The notes beneath the pieces were generated by a model. That model had not been told where the DNA came from, searched no databases, and saw only the letters and a list, made by a program, of their open reading frames with translations. A stretch of DNA of 64,000 nt from CAWCJL01 sp963795775. GTDB taxonomy: Bacteria > Acidobacteriota > Terriglobia > Terriglobales > Acidobacteriaceae. Positions within the stretch are counted from its first letter, which is position 1, and every line of letters begins with the position of its first letter. The stretch lies in contig CAWCJL010000005.1 of assembly GCA_963795775.1 (NCBI GenBank), forward strand, positions 310,001-374,000, written 5' to 3'. Of this stretch, positions 8,763 to 17,135 are shown in pieces. A program made the position numbers and the translations under genes.

Positions 8763-9845
8763 TTACACCCCCAGCGCCGACCAGCGGCGGTTCATCGTCT
8801 GCGTAACCATGCAATTTGCCGACTCCGCGGAGGCGCCCCCGATCGAAATCGGCACACCATCGCGTTCGAGCGACTGCTGCGCCGCTTCCAGAATCCGCAC
8901 CACGCGCAAGCCGTCGCGGGCATCGCTGCGCGGTGTCGTCCGGTTGCGCACGCAATCTAGAAAATGGCCAAGCTCGATCTTGAGCGGTTCCGTCGTGGAC
9001 ACGCGCGGTATGTGAATATCCCCGAAGCGCACCTGGATCGCTTCTCCATAACTGCGCGCCGTGGACGGCGTAGCGCAACTGTCGTAGATACGAAGCTTCT
9101 CCGAGGTGGAAACGTCATCGAACACCGCCATCTTCTTGCTGCCCACCACGGTCGTGCTGCGTACCTTGTGCGGGTCCAGCCAGCTCAGGTGGATATGGGC
9201 CATAAGGCGGTTGGGAAAGAAGAGGCTCAGGAAGACGACATCTTCGATGCCTTCCTGGATGTAACTCTGTCCGCGCGCGCTAACATCGGCCGGGTCTGCC
9301 CCCAGCATGTACAGGATCTGCGAGATATCGTGCGGGGCAAAGCTCCACAGTGCGTTTTCGTCTCCGCGGATGCGGCCCAGATTCACCCGCTGCGTGTAGA
9401 TGTAGTAAATCTCGCCCAGCTCACCGGAGGCGATCAGTTCCTTGAGCCGGCACACCACCGGGTGGTATTCGAGCAGGTGGCCCACCATTAGGATCCGATC
9501 GCGCACGGCAGCCAGGTGCATCAGTTCTTCCGCGTGCGGCACATTCAGGGTGAATGGCTTTTCGACAAACACGTCGTAGTCGGCCAGCAGCGCCTTGTGG
9601 ACCAGGGGATAATGCGTCACCGCCGGCGAACTGATGACGACCGCGTCGATCGCGCTGCGCTCGAGCATCTCCTCCATGGTTTGAAAGCCGCGTACGCCCG
9701 GCCAGCTTTTTTCGGCCATCTCTCGCCGTGACGCACTCAGGTCGCTGGTCGCCACCAGGTCACACCCAGGAAGCTCATACATGCAGCGGGCTACGTTCCA
9801 TCCCCAGGCGCCCAGCCCGACCACGCCGACCTTGACCCTATCCAT
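8763..9845 (-). CDS. Gfo/Idh/MocA family NAD(P)-dependent sugar dehydrogenase
   Basis: The 360-residue protein begins with the Rossmann motif VGVVGLGAWGWN. It continues with IDAVVISSPAVTHY and the family signature VFVEKPFTL, whose Lys is the conserved catalytic/cofactor residue. The C-terminal alpha/beta domain includes GDIHIP and ends with FLDCVRNRT. Family members oxidise nucleotide sugars or inositols; here the polysaccharide context and the divergent UDP-sugar dehydrogenase suggest a UDP-sugar substrate. It is the first gene of the minus-strand cluster that ends at 5157. Confidence 0.8.
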   Translation of the reverse strand: MDRVKVGVVGLGAWGWNVARCMYELPGCDLVATSDLSASRREMAEKSWPGVRGFQTMEEMLERSAIDAVVISSPAVTHYPLVHKALLADYDVFVEKPFTLNVPHAEELMHLAAVRDRILMVGHLLEYHPVVCRLKELIASGELGEIYYIYTQRVNLGRIRGDENALWSFAPHDISQILYMLGADPADVSARGQSYIQEGIEDVVFLSLFFPNRLMAHIHLSWLDPHKVRSTTVVGSKKMAVFDDVSTSEKLRIYDSCATPSTARSYGEAIQVRFGDIHIPRVSTTEPLKIELGHFLDCVRNRTTPRSDARDGLRVVRILEAAQQSLERDGVPISIGGASAESANCMVTQTMNRRWSALGV

Positions 9846-10115
9846 ACGCGATGTTCTCCCCCGGAAAGCGCTCTGGCCGCGTGTAAGGCGGCCTGTTGTC
9901 AGTGCCTATCGAGCAAGCGTCGTGCCAATCCGCCGTGAACCGGCCTACGGCACCTGCGTAGAAGCAGCCTGTCACTGCGCGTCAAAAGTTGAAGCAGCCT
10001 GCATGAAGGCGCAAAGGTTTGCACATTCGTACGCCAGATCAGCCTTCGTGCCGCGTCCACCGCTCTCTGCGTGCCCAGAAATCCACTTGGCAAAGGACGT
10101 GCTCCCATCTGGCGC

Positions 10116-11474
10116 ATGATCAATGCAGCCAGTTCCATCCAAACGCAATCCCGCCTGGAGCGGTTTGAAAACCGGACCGCCAGGATCGGTGTCATCGGCC
10201 TGGGGTACGTGGGCCTGCCACTCTCGCTTCTGCTCTCCGAAGCCGGCTTTGCCGTGACTGGCTTCGACATCGACGCCAACAAAGTACGGGAGCTCGAGGC
10301 GGGGCGCTCCTATATCTACCGCATCCCCAGCACGGAAGTGCAGCGGGCGCGCGAAGCCGGCTTCTGCGCCACGGCGGACTACGCCGGTCTGGTCGATCAG
10401 GACGCTATCATTCTTTGCGTCCCCACGCCGCTCACCGACCATCGCGAGCCCGACCTCAGCTTTATCGAGAAGACCGCGCACGCTATCGCCCCCTGGCTCC
10501 AGCCAGGCCAATTGGTGGTGCTCGAAAGCACTACTTATCCCGGCACCACGGAAGAACTCCTGATCCCGATCCTCGAAGCGGAAAACCGGCGCGGGCTCCG
10601 CGTACAGACACGCGAAGGCGGCGCCGATGAAAACGTCTTCTACGTCGCCTTCTCGCCGGAGCGCGAAGATCCAGGGAACGACAGCATCGCCCGTCGCGAT
10701 ATCCCCAAGGTGGTAGGCGGCCATGAACCGCTGGCCACGGAGCTTGCGGCCGCACTCTACCGCGGAATCTTCAATCGCGCCGTGCCCGTCTCCTCGACCC
10801 GCGTGGCCGAGATGACCAAGCTGCTCGAGAATATCTATCGCTGCGTGAACATCGCGCTCGTGAACGAGCTCAAGCTGCTTTCCCTCCGCATGGGAATCGA
10901 CATCTGGGAAGTTATCGACGCTGCATCGACCAAGCCCTTCGGCTTCCAGCCCTTCTATCCCGGACCGGGGCTGGGCGGGCATTGCATCCCTATCGATCCC
11001 TTTTACCTCAGTTGGAAAGCCAAGGAATGGGACTTCCACACGCGCTTCATCGAGCTTGCCGGTGAGGTGAACGAGAGCATGCCGATGCACGTGGTCGGTT
11101 CGGTAGCGCGCGCCCTCAACCAGCAGAAGAAGGCCGTCAACGGATCGCGGGTACTGATGCTTGGCCTCGCGTACAAGAAAGATGTCGACGACCTGCGCGA
11201 GTCCCCCGCACTCACCATCCTCGAGTTACTCCGGAGCGAGGGCGCCACCGTCGATTACAACGACCCCTACTTTCCCACCGTCGGTCGCGGACGCCACTAC
11301 AACCTCAACATGCAATGCACACCGCTCGACCGCATTCCGGAGTACGACTGCGTCCTGATCGTGACCGATCACTCCGACTACAACTACGAAGCGATCGTCG
11401 AGCAGGCCAGGCTGGTCGTGGACACGCGGAACGCAACCCGGGACATTCGCTCGGAGAAGGTGGTGCGCTGCTAG
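10116..11474 (+). CDS. UDP-N-acetylglucosamine/mannosamine 6-dehydrogenase (nucleotide sugar dehydrogenase)
   Basis: A 452-residue UDP-glucose/GDP-mannose dehydrogenase family enzyme that oxidises a UDP-HexNAc to the uronic acid with two NAD. Visible motifs are IGVIGLGYVGLPLS (Rossmann), CVPTPL, FSPERED, EMTKLLENIYRCVNIAL, and the active-site GLGGHCIPIDP with the nucleophilic Cys near residue 290. The C-terminal domain has LGLAYKKDVDDLRESPA. I prefer the ATG at 10116 because homology starts shortly after it; a GTG at 10071 would add 15 unconserved residues, and neither start has a strong ribosome-binding site. It is divergent from the Gfo/Idh gene, with 270 bases between them for both promoters. 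Confidence 0.85.
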   Translation: MINAASSIQTQSRLERFENRTARIGVIGLGYVGLPLSLLLSEAGFAVTGFDIDANKVRELEAGRSYIYRIPSTEVQRAREAGFCATADYAGLVDQDAIILCVPTPLTDHREPDLSFIEKTAHAIAPWLQPGQLVVLESTTYPGTTEELLIPILEAENRRGLRVQTREGGADENVFYVAFSPEREDPGNDSIARRDIPKVVGGHEPLATELAAALYRGIFNRAVPVSSTRVAEMTKLLENIYRCVNIALVNELKLLSLRMGIDIWEVIDAASTKPFGFQPFYPGPGLGGHCIPIDPFYLSWKAKEWDFHTRFIELAGEVNESMPMHVVGSVARALNQQKKAVNGSRVLMLGLAYKKDVDDLRESPALTILELLRSEGATVDYNDPYFPTVGRGRHYNLNMQCTPLDRIPEYDCVLIVTDHSDYNYEAIVEQARLVVDTRNATRDIRSEKVVRC

Positions 11475-11492
11475 CCGAAACAGGCAAGCAGA

Positions 11493-11536
11493 AAAGAGAG
11501 CCGCACCCATACTAGGGAGCGGCTCTCTCCGTTTTG
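11493..11536 (+). terminator. Rho-independent terminator of the UDP-sugar dehydrogenase gene
   Basis: AGAGAGCCGC (11495-11504) pairs perfectly with GCGGCTCTCT (11519-11528) around a 14-base loop, followed by CCGTTTT. On the minus strand the stem is followed by TTTTCTG, so it could also act on minus-strand readthrough. Confidence 0.75.
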
Positions 11537-11556
11537 CAGCACCTGCAGGAAACCTG

Positions 11557-12638
11557 TTACGGCGTTGGCACCGAAACCGAGATTGTCGATGATGGCTGGC
11601 TGGTCTGGTTATCGCTGCCAACACTTTCAACCTGGTAGTAGTAGGTCTCGCCGGCCGTTACCGACTTGTCGGTATAAGAGGTTCCGGTCAGGGGCGACGC
11701 ATCCAGTTGCACAAACGGCCCCGCCTGGCTGGTAGACCGCAGAACCAGGTATCCCGTGACGGACACAGGCGTGGTCGGCGGCGGATCTCCACCCGAGCGC
11801 CACGCTGTGCGTCGGCGTTCGCGGCACCCACCACCGAGAGCCCGACCTTAAAGACAGGCGTACTGGTTGTAGTGTTGAAGGTAAGCTGCCCGCTCTGCGT
11901 GCCGGCCGCGGTCGGGTCCGCGGAGACCTTGACGGTCACGCTCTGCCTGGCCTGCAGGGTCAGCCAAGAGGGCGCACTGACCAGCGCGAACGGAGCGCCG
12001 CTCAACGCAAAATGGCTCACCGTGACGGCTCTGCTTCCCGCGGTAAGGGTGATGGTTTTCGTCGCACTCGTGCCCACATTCTGCGTACCAAACGACAGCG
12101 CACTCGGTGTTACCGCGAGCGATCCGCTCTGCGTGCCGGTCGCGGTGCCTGCCACCGGAAGGGACAACACGCTGTTTGTGGACGAGTTGCTCGCCGGAGT
12201 CACCGTAAGCGTCTCGTGATAGTCCCCGGTCGCCTGCGGTCGGAAATCCACTCGCACGTGCAGCGTTCGCCCCGGCTGAATGGTGTGGACCCGCGGTAGA
12301 ACCATCACGACAAATCCGTTGCCGCTCACGTGAAAGCTCTGCAATACCGCCGCCGATGCACCGTGATTGGTGATGTAGAAGGCTCCGGTAGAGGAGCCGG
12401 CCACCTCGGTTTGAGGAAGTTGCAGCGAGCTCGGCGAGATCGTGAGGGTTTGTGCATGCGCCGGGGAAAGGCCTGCAGAGAGACAGGCACAGGCGCCGAA
12501 GATAGCCGCCAGCCCGAGGCGCTTTGCATTGCTTAGATAGCTTGAAAGCATAGTAAGTCGGCGCAGGGAAGGTGAGTAAGTGCAGGCTGCCGGTTTTGTA
12601 TCTTTGCACTTAAGGGGGAAAGCTCGGTGATTAGTCAT
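11557..12638 (-). CDS. Secreted protein with two Ig-like (ASH-type) domains and a fibronectin III domain, frameshifted
   Basis: An AGGAAG site 5 bases ahead supports the ATG at 12638, which gives a long n-region before the signal peptide ending SPAHAQ. A start at 12551 is the alternative. Two ~100-residue immunoglobulin-like modules follow (LTISPSSLQLP, then LAVTPSALSFGTQNVG), as in acidobacterial cell-surface proteins. The reading frame then shifts twice within 11770-11830, from a frame ending VVGAAN, through one reading HSVALGW, to one reading TTPVSVTGYLVLRS. The last is an FN3 domain with YYYQVESVGSDN. A short indel in this stretch explains the breaks. No catalytic motif is visible. Confidence 0.65.
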
Positions 12639-13382
12639 GGGTACTTCCTGGGTGGCGTTATCCGCGCACAACACGAACCATAAGGCGTAGCTGAAGTGCA
12701 GGGAAGCAGCGCTGTAAGCAGTAATGAGGTTTCTGTGTTTGTATCACAGCCTTTCTGCATCGTCATAACCCGAAAAGTATGCGGAGATACATCGATCGTT
12801 GTACTAAGCCGGACTGGCGGTAATAACTCTCTGACTTGCCAGCAGTGCCTTCGGGATAACTGTGCAGATTCGCCAAGCTGTTCGCGCGTGAATGTGTAAA
12901 TTTTTCGCGAGAAAAATATGTGAGATTTTTTCCTCGCGTGCCTTACAGATCCATCATCGCGGGCAAACGGAAGATGAGAAGCAAATCTCGTCTGGGCGGC
13001 AGAACACGAGCGAAGCCCTATATCGCATTTGCGGCAGCAGCGGTTCCGCTGAGGGGCATGGCCGCGAGAGATAATGTTCTGGAGTTACAGCTACAAATAC
13101 TTCTGCAGTTACGGATATCTCTGCGATTGCGAGCAGCTAGCACGAGACAGGAATGGTGAGTCGGCAGCCTACTCGTGACTGTAACTACGCCACCGCTTCT
13201 ATTTCCTGTCGCATCACCCGCACAGGTGCCCGCGAAAGTGCGTCATCGCTGCACGCGGTTGTTGTTCAGGGAATGTGAGACGGAAGCGTTACGTCGCACC
13301 GCTGACAGCAAATCCGTGTGAACTCACTGCGGACTCTTCGATGCAATCAGCCCCTGCCGGGCGGCAGGGGAAACCTCAGCTT
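12639..13382. other. Intergenic region with no recognised gene
   Basis: About 740 bases between the Ig/FN3 gene and the tmRNA 3' end. The small open frames (12696-12899, 12892-13074, 12920-13159) lack ribosome-binding sites and coding character. It probably carries the promoter of the Ig/FN3 gene near 12650-12700; nothing else stands out. Confidence 0.5.
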
Positions 13383-13735
13383 TGGTGGAGGCGGCGGGAG
13401 TCGAACCCGCGTCCGAAATCGTTGTCAGCCAAGAGACTCCATGCGTAGTCGCGTTCCGAAGGTTTCGCAGCGTGCGCTCAGAACGGACAAGATGCGCACA
13501 CCACTAGTCCGATGATCTCGCCGCCGCGATACGGACCGAATCGCGGCAACCAGCCTGCTGTGCGACGTCCTGCCTCAGCCCACAGGCGAAGCCTCGGAGG
13601 ACGGCAGCCTAACTAATTAAGCTGCGTATGCCAGTTGATTGTTGGCAATTATTGTTTTTGCAGACGATTACGGGTGCCTACACCCCGGCATGCCTCTTGT
13701 TCCGCAAGCGATCCCGTCGAAACCGTGACGCCCCC
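13383..13735 (-). ncRNA. ssrA: Transfer-messenger RNA (tmRNA)
   Basis: Both ends of the alanine-tRNA-like domain are present. The 5' GGGGGCG with the conserved GGTTTCGACGGG pairs over 7 bp with the 3' CGCCTCC, followed by A and an encoded CCA, and the T-arm is GGTTCGACTCC. The tag frame lies at 13661-13617 and reads AKTIIANNQLAYAA, ending in TAA. tmRNA with SmpB rescues stalled ribosomes and marks the nascent chain for proteolysis. Length is 353 nt, normal for a one-piece tmRNA. A TATACT box sits about 23 bases upstream of the 5' end. Confidence 0.97.
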
Positions 13736-13758
13736 TCGGCGGTAAAAGCCCTGCTCTC

Positions 13759-13764
13759 AGTATA
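13759..13764 (-). promoter_or_regulatory. Probable -10 box of the tmRNA promoter
   Basis: TATACT on the minus strand lies 23 bases ahead of the mature tmRNA 5' end. No good -35 hexamer is visible at 17 bases spacing, so the assignment rests on the -10 match and position. Confidence 0.4.
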
Positions 13765-13818
13765 CCGCTGCTTCGGTTCGCGGGCCACCAGCTCGATCCG
13801 CGGCTCCGCCAACCCCCC

Positions 13819-14259
13819 TCAACTCATCGTGTGCAGGTCGATGCTCTCGTACTCGCGGTGCGCAATGCCCTGACGAATCTGCTCCGGGGTCTTGCCCTGC
13901 TTGGTCATCCGGTAGGCGTAGACGCCTTCCTTGGCGCACGTTGAGCAGACCGCCCCATGCGTTCCCGAAAAGCAGCTATGGAGGCTCGTGTGCCCGAGCG
14001 CCCGGTCGCAGCGGCAGTTACAGGGAAGTTGGTACAGCACGCGGGGTACCTTGGCCGCATCCGCGTACGCCTTGGCCTGCCACGGCACGGTAAACCCCTG
14101 TGCTTTCAGTTGCTCCGCGGTCAGCACGGGAGGCAGCGCCGTACCCTTGGCCGGTGGCTGCGCATGGTAGGCGGGCACCTCAAACATCGGGTTGGACCAT
14201 TGCGCGTTAGCGCCGGCGGTCAGCAGCGCCAACAGGGCGCCCATCCAAACCTTGTTCAT
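13819..14259 (-). CDS. CYCXC-family secreted protein
   Basis: A 146-residue protein with a signal peptide (ALLALLTAGANAQ). The C-terminal half has LYQLPCNCRCDRALGH, SLHSCFSG and GAVCSTCAKE, the cysteine pattern of the PCYCGC/CYCXC family (PF13798-like), here with PCNCRC in place of PCYCGC. The multiple Cys and His suggest metal binding in the periplasm, but the family has no firm function. It ends with EQIRQGI, as in relatives. It stands alone on the minus strand upstream of the tmRNA. Confidence 0.75.
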   Translation of the reverse strand: MNKVWMGALLALLTAGANAQWSNPMFEVPAYHAQPPAKGTALPPVLTAEQLKAQGFTVPWQAKAYADAAKVPRVLYQLPCNCRCDRALGHTSLHSCFSGTHGAVCSTCAKEGVYAYRMTKQGKTPEQIRQGIAHREYESIDLHTMS

Positions 14260-14894
14260 CGGTTGAAACTCCTGGCGATCAGGTCTTCGCGAATACAGGC
14301 AATAGTGTACTGCCGCTGAGCGGGTACGCTGGCCAACCCCCGCGCAAAAAAAGACGGCACGATCATTTGCATGCTCGTGCCGGGAGGCCAGTGACGCAAC
14401 TTATAAACTTGAACTGAGACCGGGAATCCACACTCACCGGTGTCAGAAGCGAGAGCAGCCTCAGGCGTCTCGTCGCTCTACTACAATAGACGCATCTCGA
14501 CCTGAAATGTTGCAAGCTAGTACACAGTATCCGAAAGAAATATGCAAGCCTTTCTTGAAAGGATGGTTTTGCCTTGGTTTCAGCACTGCGTTTTGGCTCC
14601 GGAAGGGCCTCCGGTAGAATCCGGCCCCGTACGCCCCACGAACCGCCACCGGTCCAGCATACGCCCTCAGATTCCGGCCGGCCACCCCGTACTGGCGCCT
14701 GGCGGGCAGGGCTCTTGCTTTTGACCTCGGCCACCTTGGGCGGAATTGCAGTAGCTGTCTGGCACCGGCGGGCGCTGTTGCAGTTGCGCAACGGTGCAGA
14801 GGGGGAGCCACCAGGCGAATAGTTCGACAGTCCGCCTACAATAAATTGAGCAGGGAAGAGCCGGGAACTCCCGTCCCGCCTCCGCTCCTCCGCG
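14260..14894. other. Intergenic region with one doubtful small membrane ORF
   Basis: This stretch holds no confident gene. On the plus strand a frame ending at 14822 encodes a hydrophobic stretch (LLLLTSATLGGIAVAVWH) followed by basic residues, which could be the end of a small membrane protein. Its only in-frame start is a TTG at 14574 with no ribosome-binding site, and a TAGAAT (-10-like) sits inside it near 14614. The long minus-strand frame 14363-14962 is low-complexity and overlaps phhB, so it is not called. Confidence 0.4.
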
Positions 14895-15179
14895 TCAGGC
14901 AGGCGCGATCTGGTTGATGAACCCGGCGAGCTCTGTATCCTTGTCCGTGATCCCTCCGGCATCGTGGGTCACCAGCGCGAGCCGCACCTTGTTATAGCGG
15001 ATGTCGATGTTCGGATGGTGCTGCCGCTCTTCCGCTGCTTCGGCCAGCTTTTTCACGAAGGCCATGGCCTCCCGGAAGTCGCGAAACCTCACCGTGCGTA
15101 CCAGTTGCCCGTCCTGAAGCTGCCACCCCGGCAGGGCTCGTAGGCGCTCCGTAATCTCTGCTGCATTGAGCGGTGTCAT
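14895..15179 (-). CDS. phhB: Pterin-4a-carbinolamine dehydratase
   Basis: A 94-residue protein matching the whole PCD/DCoH family length (about 95-110). It contains LPGWQLQDGQLVRTVRF, then AEERQHHPNIDIRYNKV with the catalytic His pair, and LVTHDAGGITDKD with the third conserved His. The enzyme dehydrates 4a-hydroxytetrahydropterin and can act in molybdopterin or phenylalanine hydroxylase contexts. The ATG at 15179 has AGGGAG 6 bases upstream; longer frames run into the preceding gene. It starts 45 bases after the HD-GYP gene stop on the same strand, so co-transcription is likely. Confidence 0.88.
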   Translation of the reverse strand: MTPLNAAEITERLRALPGWQLQDGQLVRTVRFRDFREAMAFVKKLAEAAEERQHHPNIDIRYNKVRLALVTHDAGGITDKDTELAGFINQIAPA

Positions 15180-15223
15180 CGCTGCTCCCTGAGTAACACA
15201 GACCCATTCTCGACTATCCTCCG

Positions 15224-16330
15224 TCAGAGCAGCGCTTCGCGCAGCGTCGTCAGCGAAAAAGGGGCAAACCGCTGAGCTCTCCCGGTGATCTCCCCTCGCA
15301 GGTCCTCCCAAAGCCGGTCCGGCATGTCCATGAACACGTCAATCACCTTGGGGTCGAACTGCGTGCCGGAGCAGTTGCAGATCTCCCGCCTGGCCGCTGC
15401 GAAGCTGTTCGCCCGGCGATACGGCCGGTCGGACGTGATCGCGTCCAGCGCATCCGCCACGGCGAAAATACGTGCCCCCAGCGGAATCTCCTCCCCCTTC
15501 AGCCCCCGCGGATAGCCGCTCCCGTCATAGTGTTCCTGGTGGCTGAAGACGATCTCGGCGGCGTCTGCCAAAAAGGGGATCTTCCGCAGCATCTGGTATC
15601 CGCGCGCACAGTGCTCGCGCATCACGGCCTGCTCGTCTATGCTCAGACGCCCGGGCTTCAACAGGATCGCGTCCGGGATGGCCATTTTGCCCACATCGTG
15701 GAGAAAGGCTCCCCGCGCCACCGTCCGGATCTCGGAAGCGGACAGTCCCGTCGCGCGGGCCAGGGCGATGGTGTACGCAGTCACGCGCTTGGAGTGGCCT
15801 TCGGTTTCGGTGTCCTTCAGGTCCAGCGCATCGCCCAGCGCTTCGAGCGTGATGTCATACGAGCGTTCCAGGTCGAGCATCGCCTTATTCAGCATATTGG
15901 TGCGGGCTTCCACCAACTGCTCGAGCTGCGTGCGGTACATGATGTTCTGTTCCACCAGCGCCCGATAGTCCAGCGCCCGGCCCACCGTGCTCATCAACTG
16001 CTCGCGTTCAAACGGCTTCAGCAGATAGTCGTACGCACCCTTGCGAATGGCGCCCATCGCCACGCTCACATCGTGCACTGCCGTGACCAGGATCAACGGA
16101 ATATCCGGATGGAGGCTGCGCACCCTGTCCAGCAGAGTAAGCCCGTCCATTCCCGGCATCATCACATCGGAAACGATCAGGTCGAAGGGACCTGCGTGCT
16201 CCAACTTCTGCAGTGCTTCGCGTCCATCCGCCACTGCGGAAACGTGGAATCCCGCCTGCTCCAGCATGGCAGTGACGACGGCGCGGATGTAAGCTTCATC
16301 TTCAACGATCAGAATTCGCCTGGTGGACAT
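15224..16330 (-). CDS. Response regulator with HD-GYP cyclic-di-GMP phosphodiesterase domain
   Basis: The 368-residue protein has an N-terminal receiver domain (ILIVEDE; phospho-acceptor Asp55 in IVSDVMMPGMDG; Lys of YLLKPF at about 105), a coiled linker at 125-165, and a C-terminal HD-GYP domain with HDVGK at 211-215, HQEHYDGSGYP ending at 274, and DALDAITSDRPYR. All metal and GYP residues are intact, so c-di-GMP hydrolysis is expected, controlled by phosphorylation. The cognate kinase is not adjacent. A diguanylate cyclase/phosphodiesterase also occurs at 33.5-36.2 kb. Confidence 0.92.
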   Translation of the reverse strand: MSTRRILIVEDEAYIRAVVTAMLEQAGFHVSAVADGREALQKLEHAGPFDLIVSDVMMPGMDGLTLLDRVRSLHPDIPLILVTAVHDVSVAMGAIRKGAYDYLLKPFEREQLMSTVGRALDYRALVEQNIMYRTQLEQLVEARTNMLNKAMLDLERSYDITLEALGDALDLKDTETEGHSKRVTAYTIALARATGLSASEIRTVARGAFLHDVGKMAIPDAILLKPGRLSIDEQAVMREHCARGYQMLRKIPFLADAAEIVFSHQEHYDGSGYPRGLKGEEIPLGARIFAVADALDAITSDRPYRRANSFAAARREICNCSGTQFDPKVIDVFMDMPDRLWEDLRGEITGRAQRFAPFSLTTLREALL

Positions 16331-16433
16331 CGCTTGTCGTGCACGGCCTTTCTCGATGCAGAGCGGCAGAATATTTCATCATAGCCTGAGTCACCGCGGA
16401 AACGGAGTCTTCCGGCAGGCATGATTGCTTCAA

Positions 16434-16466
16434 GACACCAGCAGCGACCGTGCTGGTGTCATTTTG
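16434..16466 (+). terminator. Orphan hairpin terminator upstream of the sigma-like gene
   Basis: GACACCAGCA (16434-16443) pairs perfectly with TGCTGGTGTC (16451-16460), followed by ATTTTGGG. It has the form of a rho-independent terminator on the plus strand, yet no plus-strand gene ends here. It lies in the leader between the divergent HD-GYP gene and the sigma-like gene, so it may be an attenuator or the 3' end of a small RNA. Confidence 0.5.
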
Positions 16467-16589
16467 GGCCTCTTGCAGTTACAGCAAAGATGCGACTTGA
16501 CGTTCCGTACTTTTCGCAGCCATGCTTGATGGTGAACCAAGACTGCCATACGCGCGGAAGAGCAGCCCGGTTCCCGAAGAGGGCCGAAC

Positions 16590-17132
16590 TTGTTCGATTT
16601 TGAACGTGAATTTTTGGGCGAAAACACTAGTGCCGAATGTCAGATGGCGGAACGCTCCGTGGAACAGCGGCAGCGCGATGTCTTTGACACCCATAAGCAT
16701 CGCACTTTCGCTGTCGCGTTCTACATGACTGGAAGCGAGATGGAAGCGGAAGAGGTGCTGGAAGGGACCTTTGTCCGCGCATTCCGCGCGAAAGAAGAGC
16801 CCGACGGCCATGGCGTCGATGTGGCCATGGTGGATGAGCTCCGGGATCGCCTGCCGCTTGACACTCCGGCCGAGCCGGTCACCAGCTCCGGGCTCGACTC
16901 CCTCCACGGCCGCAACGTAAAGCGCACCGAACTCGAAGAAGCGCTCCAGTCCTTGCCCGCCAACGAGCGCATCGTCTTCCTTCTCCGCGATGTCGAAGGC
17001 TATCCTTCCGAGCGCATCGCTACCTTGCTGGAGATTCCGCGCCAGCAGGTGGAGCGGACGCTGCTTTCTGCCCGCATCCGCCTCCGCCAGGTGCTCGCCC
17101 GGGACCTCTCCCGGCCGGCCGCCGCTGCCTGA
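16590..17132 (+). CDS. Sigma-70-like (ECF-type) factor, region 2 degenerate
   Basis: A 180-residue protein. The C-terminal part (about 115-170) is a clear sigma region 4: LEEALQSLPANERIVFLLRD, then GYPSERIATLLEIP and VERTLLSARIRLRQVLA, the helix-turn-helix that binds -35. The front half has the position of region 2 (FAVAFYMTGSEMEAEEVLEGTFVRAF) but is less conserved and has an unusual acidic insert. It probably redirects RNA polymerase; no anti-sigma gene is adjacent. The TTG at 16590 has GAGGG 6 bases ahead; an ATG at 16644 is the alternative. Confidence 0.7.
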   Translation: MFDFEREFLGENTSAECQMAERSVEQRQRDVFDTHKHRTFAVAFYMTGSEMEAEEVLEGTFVRAFRAKEEPDGHGVDVAMVDELRDRLPLDTPAEPVTSSGLDSLHGRNVKRTELEEALQSLPANERIVFLLRDVEGYPSERIATLLEIPRQQVERTLLSARIRLRQVLARDLSRPAAAA

Positions 17133-17135
17133 CCC

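Noticed and set aside
14363..14962. 199-codon minus-strand frame
   Set aside because: Overlaps phhB in another frame and is low-complexity Arg/Ser; not coding.
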